DNA from: Zooshikella harenae
GTDB lineage: Bacteria > Pseudomonadota > Gammaproteobacteria > Pseudomonadales > Zooshikellaceae
NCBI RefSeq assembly: GCF_018837975.1
Contig: NZ_JAGSOY010000024.1
Span: 1-64,000 of the forward strand
DNA length: 64,000 bases
Direction: 5' to 3'
Shown here: positions 55,845-64,000 of the stretch, one piece after another
Layout of the letters: every line of letters starts with the position of its first letter
Position numbering within the stretch: position 1 is the first letter of the stretch
Made by a program: the position numbers and the translations under genes
Notes under the pieces: generated by a model
Database searches by the model: none
Seen by the model: only the letters and a program-made list of their open reading frames with translations
Told to the model about the DNA's origin: nothing

Positions 55845-58565
55845 ATGAGCAGCCAGAAGTATGTGATCGCTTTAACGGGTAAGAAAGATTTTTCAAAAAG
55901 TGAGATTGGCGGAAAGGCTGTTTCTCTAAACAAGTTAGTCAAAAATGATTTTTTAGTACCAGAGGCGTACTGCATTACGACAGATGCCTACGAGTATTTT
56001 TTAAATTGCACTGGAATTTATAATTTATTAGAAAAACAAGCTATAAATACTATAAAGGTTGAAGAAATAGTTAAAGAGATTGATAAAGCAAAAATACCTT
56101 CAGATTTGGTTGATGAAATACTGAAGGTTTATAAGAATATGGGGCAAGGACAAGTTGCTATTCGTTCATCAGCTGTTAATGAAGATGGTTTATTTCAATC
56201 CTATGCGGGGCAGTATGAGACATATTTGTATGTTAATAGTGAAGCAAAGGTGCTTGAATGTGTTCGCCGTTGTTGGAAATCTTTATGGGCGATGAGAGCC
56301 ACTCTTTATCACGCAAAACATGATATAAATATTGATGATTGTAAAATTGCTGTAGTTATTCAAAAGATGGTCGATGCTGATGCTGCTGGTGTGGCTTTCT
56401 CTCAAGACCCAGTAAGTGGCGATGAGAGTTACATTATTATTGATGCATGTTGGGGCGTTGGTGAAGGCGTTGTTTCTGGACAAGTTATTACAGATAGTTA
56501 TCGCATTAGTAAAAGTGATTATGCGCTTATTGGATCAGAAATACGTGAAAAAAAATTAAAATGTGCAAGAAAGGATAATGGAGAAACTCATATTGTCAGT
56601 GTTGATAATGAATATATAAAAAAACAAGTTTTATCTGCTCAGCAGTATAAAAAACTAGCAAAACAGGTAGTGGAAATTAGTCAGTATTATAATCAGGCAA
56701 TGGATATAGAGTGGGGGGTAGAAAATAATGAGTTATATATTTTACAGGCAAGGCCTATAACCTCTAAATTGTCTGACGCAATAACTTATTTTGCTGATGA
56801 AAATGAAACTGATCCCTATATCCGTGATAATGCATTATTTTCGAGAATGGATACTGGCGAAATTGTGACAGGACTTATGAGTCCATTAGGTCTGTCATTT
56901 TGTAAATTCTATCAACATAACATTCATGGTCCTGCGATTAAAACAATGGGACTTTTGGATATTGGAAATTCACAACATTACATGGGATATATTCAAGGAC
57001 AAGTTTATTTGAATATTTCAGCTTCTGCTATGCTTCTCAGTCAATGTCCTCCCACTAGAGATTTAATGAAGTTCACGAAACGATATGCCACTGATGACAT
57101 AGATTTTACAGGTTATTGTAATCCATATGGTGAGCCAGTGACAGGGTGGACGTTAGTTAAAAGTAGCTTATATTGGTTTAGTTATCAGATTTACAATTTA
57201 TTTACTGCAGAACGCATTGTTAATAAAATGATAAAAATGCGTCAGGATGAGATTGATCGTTTTTACTCGTTAGACTTAAAGTCTATGTCTCTTTCCGAGT
57301 TAAATGATGAACTTGCTAGAATCGATAAGTATTTTTTAAAAGCATGTAAAGCCTACATGCCATTCTTTTTACAATCATTTGCACTTTATGACTTACTGGC
57401 TGAGTTATGTGAAAAATGGTTAGAAGGTAAAGGTGAGGGACTACAAAATAGAATTAAAGCGTCTATGAATAGTCTTAGAACCATTGAAGTAACGAGGGGT
57501 ATTTATCAACTCACAGAGAAAGTGAACACAAATCCGGATTTACGTACTGTCTTTATAAATTCAGATGCTGATTGTTTACAAGCTAATTTAGAGAGTAGCA
57601 GTGTTGGCAGTCATTTTATTAATAGTGAATTTGCAGGTTTCCTAAATAAATATGGAACAAGAGGTCGACAAGAGTTTGAACTAAGTATTCCACGATGGAA
57701 TGATGATCCAAGTTACTTGCTTAAAGTTATAAAAATGTACTTAGTTAGTGATGTTAGACTAGAAGAAAAAATTGCAGAAGTTGATAAAGAAAGAGTAAGT
57801 GATACAGAAATATTACTAAAAAAATTACCGCTTTTTACTCGGCTCAAATTTAGATTCGTTATAGCAGCATACGCTAAGATGGCTGAGCGAAGAGAAGATA
57901 CTAGGCCCACTTATATCGCTGAGACATGGTTTTATAGAAAAATTACCACAGAAGTACTAAGTAGGCTGGATAATGATAATATTGTTTCCAAAGATGATTT
58001 ACCATTTATTGACTTTAATTTATTTCGTAAGTACGTTTCCGGCAAGATAAATGTAGATGAGGCTTTTTCCAGAGAGCTTATAGACAAAAATAAAAAAGAC
58101 TATCTTATTAATCGCAACAGCGAAGAGCCTCCAATGGCAATCATTGGTGGATATAAACCTCGAACTAAAAAAGTAGAAACTTCACCGACTGATATTGATG
58201 TAATTAAAGGCGTTGGTGCTAGCCCTGGAATTGTTGTTGCTCGAGCGAGAGTAATAAATGATCTTGATAAAGAAGCTGCTACTCTCCAACAGGGAGAGAT
58301 TTTAGTTGCTAAGTTTACAGATGCATCTTGGACTCCTCTGTTTGTTCTTGCTGCAGGTGTTATTGCAGATATTGGGTCAATGTTATCTCACAGCTCTATT
58401 GTATCTAGAGAATTTGGTATACCTGCCGTTGTAAATACAAAAGTGGCCTGTTTACATATAAAAACAGGCGATATTCTTTATTTGGATGGAAATAACGGTG
58501 AAGTAAGGATACAAACAAAAGTTGTCAATAATAAGCTGGAATATGAGGAAGCATTGGCAATTTAA
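55845..58565 (+). CDS. pigC: prodigiosin synthetase PigC (terminal condensing enzyme)
   Basis: This 906-residue ATP-dependent enzyme joins MAP with the bipyrrole MBC to give prodigiosin. The N-terminal PPDK/PEP-synthase-type ATP-grasp domain (about 1-310) shows GGKAVSLNKLV, AIRSSAVNEDGLFQSYAGQYET, FSQDPVSGD and MDIEWGVENNELYILQARPIT. A large central substrate domain follows. The C-terminal phosphohistidine swivel domain (about 780-890) has GVGASPGIV and the carrier H849 in GSMLSHSSIVSREFGIPAVV. Size matches Serratia PigC. GGGAG lies before the ATG, and pigD follows after 72 bases. Confidence 0.93.
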   Translation: MSSQKYVIALTGKKDFSKSEIGGKAVSLNKLVKNDFLVPEAYCITTDAYEYFLNCTGIYNLLEKQAINTIKVEEIVKEIDKAKIPSDLVDEILKVYKNMGQGQVAIRSSAVNEDGLFQSYAGQYETYLYVNSEAKVLECVRRCWKSLWAMRATLYHAKHDINIDDCKIAVVIQKMVDADAAGVAFSQDPVSGDESYIIIDACWGVGEGVVSGQVITDSYRISKSDYALIGSEIREKKLKCARKDNGETHIVSVDNEYIKKQVLSAQQYKKLAKQVVEISQYYNQAMDIEWGVENNELYILQARPITSKLSDAITYFADENETDPYIRDNALFSRMDTGEIVTGLMSPLGLSFCKFYQHNIHGPAIKTMGLLDIGNSQHYMGYIQGQVYLNISASAMLLSQCPPTRDLMKFTKRYATDDIDFTGYCNPYGEPVTGWTLVKSSLYWFSYQIYNLFTAERIVNKMIKMRQDEIDRFYSLDLKSMSLSELNDELARIDKYFLKACKAYMPFFLQSFALYDLLAELCEKWLEGKGEGLQNRIKASMNSLRTIEVTRGIYQLTEKVNTNPDLRTVFINSDADCLQANLESSSVGSHFINSEFAGFLNKYGTRGRQEFELSIPRWNDDPSYLLKVIKMYLVSDVRLEEKIAEVDKERVSDTEILLKKLPLFTRLKFRFVIAAYAKMAERREDTRPTYIAETWFYRKITTEVLSRLDNDNIVSKDDLPFIDFNLFRKYVSGKINVDEAFSRELIDKNKKDYLINRNSEEPPMAIIGGYKPRTKKVETSPTDIDVIKGVGASPGIVVARARVINDLDKEAATLQQGEILVAKFTDASWTPLFVLAAGVIADIGSMLSHSSIVSREFGIPAVVNTKVACLHIKTGDILYLDGNNGEVRIQTKVVNNKLEYEEALAI

Positions 58566-58637
58566 TAAGTGATTTCGAAAGATATTTAAAACTCGTAGTG
58601 AAGAGCAAAAATTCAAAGATATTACTAAGAGGCTGAT

Positions 58638-61100
58638 ATGGATATTACTATCGGGGTTGTTGTAGTTACTGAAAGTCGCTATTTCTTTGAGACAGGATTA
58701 AGTGTTTTAAGTGATATACGTGGGGAGCTCTTTCAGCGAGTAACTATTGACTCGGATATCAATGCTGAACAATTAACACCTAGTCATCATCCTGTTTATG
58801 ACGAAGCCAGAGAGAAAGCAATACGTTTTATGGCTAAGCGTAAAGAACGGGTATCTATGAGAGTTTTCCAAGCTAGTACTTTAAGCGAAGCAACGTCTAA
58901 CATTGTAAAATTAGCAAATAGTATAAATGAAAATGAGTTGTTTCAGGTTGGTATGATTTATTTGGATTATGCTAATCCCAAGTATGAAATGTTATCCATC
59001 AAAGATATTGATGAGGAAGTTTCCAATTTCTATAGCATCCTTAATGAAAATAATATTCCTGCTTTTTATTCATCTTTTTCAGTGGCAGCATTTACTCTTC
59101 CTTGTAAGAAAAAAATACGTTATCAATCTATGGAGTTTATAGAATGTAGTCTTCCACATAACAGAGCCATATTACAAGCTGAACTGCTTTGTTTATGGAT
59201 GGATTTTATAGAAATGGCGTTGGTCAATCGTCGGGTGAAACCAGAGATTAAAGGATTTGCAAATAATACACTTGGGCAATTATTGTGTCGCTACTTAACA
59301 GATACATCAAAAGATAATTGGAATGGTTATTATTTTACGGGTTCACTTGTTTCCAATTTAATTAATCATCTTGAAATAGAGGCAAAAAGAACCGGTATCA
59401 AGTTATTACGAGGCCCAAGTGAACATAGCTTGGCATGTGGTGCTATGGCTAACTGGCAGCTTTATAAAAAACCATTTTTAATTGTTGTCACTAGTGGAAT
59501 GATTGATGAATTTAAAGGAACCTTAGCAAATTTACGTGAAGCACGTGCTAAAGGTTTTATAGTATGCGCAGAAAACAGACCTAATCAGTGGTTTGCTTTT
59601 CAGGGTACTATTTCTCAAGATGAGGATACTCGTGATGTACTTAAAGCAAAGCGTATCCCTCATATCTTTATGGATGATCCCGAGAGTATTGAAGAATACT
59701 TCAAAAAAGCGATTGAGCTATATAATTCAAATCAAGGACCTGTTGTCATCATGGCAACACAAGCGGTATTAGATGCCAGTGGTTTAATTGATTTACAGTT
59801 GCCTGCTGTGGAGGATGAATATAATGACTTACCTCTTGAATCTAAACTGATTCAGCAGCTTGATGAGGTTATGAATATTATTAATAGTGGACCAGAAAAG
59901 ATTGTATGGCAATGTGGACCACTATCTGGCGATGAGCATGAATTGGTATTATCAATAGCAGAAAGAGCAGGTATTGCTCTTGTTGACTCATTAAATTACC
60001 CAGGAAGTGTATCAAAATATCATAATGGTGTACTCAATAAAAATTATCTGGGTACACTTGCCGTATATGGTTATAGCCCAAGAGTTTATAACTTTTTACA
60101 TACAAGAGATAAATTGAACTCAAAATCTGAACAATGTTTATTCTTTTTAAAAAGCAAATTACATCAGGCTGCAACACCATTTTCAGATGGTAGACTAAAA
60201 CGAAGGCTAGATATTGTACAGTTAACTAATAATGCAGAACATATTTCACCTTATACGGACTATCCTTTAGTGATGAATCTGTATACTTTCTTAAGGTATG
60301 TGGATGCTCACCTTGATGTGTCTGTGGAGCTAAAGAATAAACGAATGTCTGCAATTCAATGCGTTAATGAAACCTCATCAGATGTTGTTAGCAAGCTACC
60401 TCAAGTACCCATTTCTCCAAATTATTTTTTCTCTAGACTAAGTAGTTTGATCGAAAAAATGATCGTTGAAGATAACTACGATTATACGGGATTATATGAC
60501 GTTGGACGTTGTGGTATATCTGCGGTACGCAATGTTGTAAGAACACGAAGAGGATTTTCGGGGTGGTATGGTCGTGGTTTAATGGGCGATGCGTTACAAT
60601 CAGTTGTAAGTCTTGCTTCAACTTGTCCAACTCATCTTGTCGCTTTTATTGGTGATGGTGCAAAAGGGCTCGTTCCTGACGTGTTGCCAAGTATTGTTGA
60701 AAATGCCTTAATTTATCCAGAGTGTTTAGATAAAAATATTACTTTGTTTTATTTCATGAATGGTGGACATTCTGTAATCAATACCTATCAAGAAAGAATT
60801 CTTTTTAACAGAACATCACGACAGATGCGCTTGATTAACATCCATACCCCTGATTGGGAAGAACAAATATATGGTTTAAAAATCAAGTCAAGAACCATTG
60901 ATGCATTTGACCATGATATGTTGAGAGCAGCGCTTCAAGAAAAAAATTGCGTTAACTTATTTTCTGTTATTGTATCACATAACAATGAAGGTGACGGAAT
61001 CAGTTTAGCCACTGCTACAGGGTGGCAGCGAGATAGTGTGAAGAATACAGCTGACACTACAAGTTCAGATAAAGTGGAAAAACAGCTTGAGCCAGTATAA
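58638..61100 (+). CDS. pigD: thiamine-diphosphate enzyme PigD
   Basis: This 820-residue ThDP enzyme decarboxylates pyruvate and adds the acyl anion to an alpha,beta-unsaturated C8 acceptor (Stetter-type 1,4-addition) to make 3-acetyloctanal or its activated equivalent in the MAP branch. The Glu that activates the cofactor is E262 in GPSEHSLACGAM. The ThDP/metal motif is GDG at 672-674 with N708 in YFMNGGHSV. A non-homologous N-terminal part of about 200 residues is characteristic of PigD-like proteins. Gap to pigE is 92 bases without a terminator. Confidence 0.92.
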   Translation: MDITIGVVVVTESRYFFETGLSVLSDIRGELFQRVTIDSDINAEQLTPSHHPVYDEAREKAIRFMAKRKERVSMRVFQASTLSEATSNIVKLANSINENELFQVGMIYLDYANPKYEMLSIKDIDEEVSNFYSILNENNIPAFYSSFSVAAFTLPCKKKIRYQSMEFIECSLPHNRAILQAELLCLWMDFIEMALVNRRVKPEIKGFANNTLGQLLCRYLTDTSKDNWNGYYFTGSLVSNLINHLEIEAKRTGIKLLRGPSEHSLACGAMANWQLYKKPFLIVVTSGMIDEFKGTLANLREARAKGFIVCAENRPNQWFAFQGTISQDEDTRDVLKAKRIPHIFMDDPESIEEYFKKAIELYNSNQGPVVIMATQAVLDASGLIDLQLPAVEDEYNDLPLESKLIQQLDEVMNIINSGPEKIVWQCGPLSGDEHELVLSIAERAGIALVDSLNYPGSVSKYHNGVLNKNYLGTLAVYGYSPRVYNFLHTRDKLNSKSEQCLFFLKSKLHQAATPFSDGRLKRRLDIVQLTNNAEHISPYTDYPLVMNLYTFLRYVDAHLDVSVELKNKRMSAIQCVNETSSDVVSKLPQVPISPNYFFSRLSSLIEKMIVEDNYDYTGLYDVGRCGISAVRNVVRTRRGFSGWYGRGLMGDALQSVVSLASTCPTHLVAFIGDGAKGLVPDVLPSIVENALIYPECLDKNITLFYFMNGGHSVINTYQERILFNRTSRQMRLINIHTPDWEEQIYGLKIKSRTIDAFDHDMLRAALQEKNCVNLFSVIVSHNNEGDGISLATATGWQRDSVKNTADTTSSDKVEKQLEPV

Positions 61101-61183
61101 AAAATACTGGAAGTTATAGCCATTTATATGGATGGCTAAATTAGCTAGTAAAGCTTGTATTTTCTTCTGAAGTAATAGGCTAA

Positions 61184-63712
<2,529 letters not shown>

Positions 63713-63722
63713 GAGAAATATA

Positions 63723-64000
63723 ATGGATTTTTCTAAAGAAGCTATTGTCGATGAGATGATGGGTTTTTTTAAAGCGAAGGTCATTACATCTGCTTTTGAA
63801 TTAAAACTATTTGATGCAATTAGTGATACAGCGCTAACTTTAGATGAAGTTTGTACTCGTTGTAATATTCCTGTGAATTCAGGAAAGCGCCTGTTAATCG
63901 CATTAACTGCAATGGGCTTGGTTAACAAGGAAAATAATAGCTATTTACTAAATCAGAGTGCGAAATCTTACCTAATCAGTGATTCAAAAGAGTGGTTAGG
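63723..64000 (+). CDS. pigF: O-methyltransferase PigF, 3' end outside the window
   Basis: The first 92 codons of a methyltransferase are visible: MDFSKEAIVDEMMGFFKAKVITSAFELKLFD and TLDEVCTRCNIPVNSGKRLLIALTAMGLV form the N-terminal winged-helix dimerisation domain of SAM-dependent O-methyltransferases. The SAM-binding part lies outside. PigF methylates the hydroxyl of the bipyrrole intermediate to give the methoxy group of MBC. AGGAG at 63711-63715 overlaps the pigE stop and is 7 bases before the ATG, so translation is coupled. Confidence 0.88.
   Translation, partial: MDFSKEAIVDEMMGFFKAKVITSAFELKLFDAISDTALTLDEVCTRCNIPVNSGKRLLIALTAMGLVNKENNSYLLNQSAKSYLISDSKEWL

Overview
The window looks like a chromosome segment of a marine, moderately A+T-rich gammaproteobacterium. 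The run nadC / retropepsin-like protease / DUF1631 / ampD / ampE is the arrangement I know from Pseudomonas and Oceanospirillales. The right end is the start of a prodigiosin (red tripyrrole) cluster in the Serratia/Hahella/Zooshikella order pigA-B-C-D-E-F. A low-GC oceanospirillalean with prodigiosin genes suggests Zooshikella or Spartinivicinus. That host assignment is inference from content, not a database result.

Layout. (1) 1-9.6 kb: a surface-glycan locus on the minus strand. GDP-L-fucose is made by Gmd and Fcl. The locus adds a Wzx-type flippase, GT2 and GT4 glycosyltransferases, a PhyH-type 2OG-Fe(II) oxygenase and a radical SAM-polysaccharide pyruvyl transferase fusion. A second 2OG-type oxygenase is cut by the left edge. 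galE lies just beyond. (2) 11-28 kb: housekeeping and signalling genes. These are nadC, a retropepsin-like protease, DUF1631, ampD-ampE and ampG (muropeptide recycling), a PAS histidine kinase, a ketopantoate reductase coupled to a response regulator with a degenerate GGDEF domain, yajQ, an alkyltransferase-like protein, a DUF481 protein, an SDR, a HugZ-like protein and fxsA. (3) 28-33 kb: groES-groEL behind a near-consensus sigma-32 promoter and before a strong terminator, then two small membrane proteins and a chemoreceptor. (4) 33-38 kb: an imelysin / di-heme oxidoreductase / imelysin / DUF1513 operon behind a 16/19 Fur box. (5) 38-47 kb: a lipoprotein, a short FimV-like LysM protein, a GGDEF-EAL protein, a tandem QueD-like protein, bioA and pepQ. 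(6) 47.5-52 kb: a sparse, A+T-rich accessory stretch with a PEP-CTERM protein behind a sigma-54-like promoter, an atypical CsrA paralogue with a basic tail, and an unrecognised secreted protein. (7) 52.3-64 kb: prodigiosin genes pigA, a DoxX-like membrane gene, pigB, pigC, pigD, pigE and the 5' end of pigF.

How the pigment genes fit together: PigD and PigE build the monopyrrole H2MAP, PigB oxidises it to MAP, PigA starts the bipyrrole (MBC) branch by oxidising carrier-bound proline, PigF methylates the bipyrrole, and PigC joins the two halves. The remaining MBC genes should lie to the right of the window. The most noteworthy observations are the acyl-ACP-reductase-type domain with its conserved Cys at the N-terminus of PigE, the extra DoxX-like gene between pigA and pigB, the long structured leader of pigA, the CsrA paralogue lacking the usual RNA-contact arginines 3 kb upstream, and the radical SAM-pyruvyl transferase fusion.
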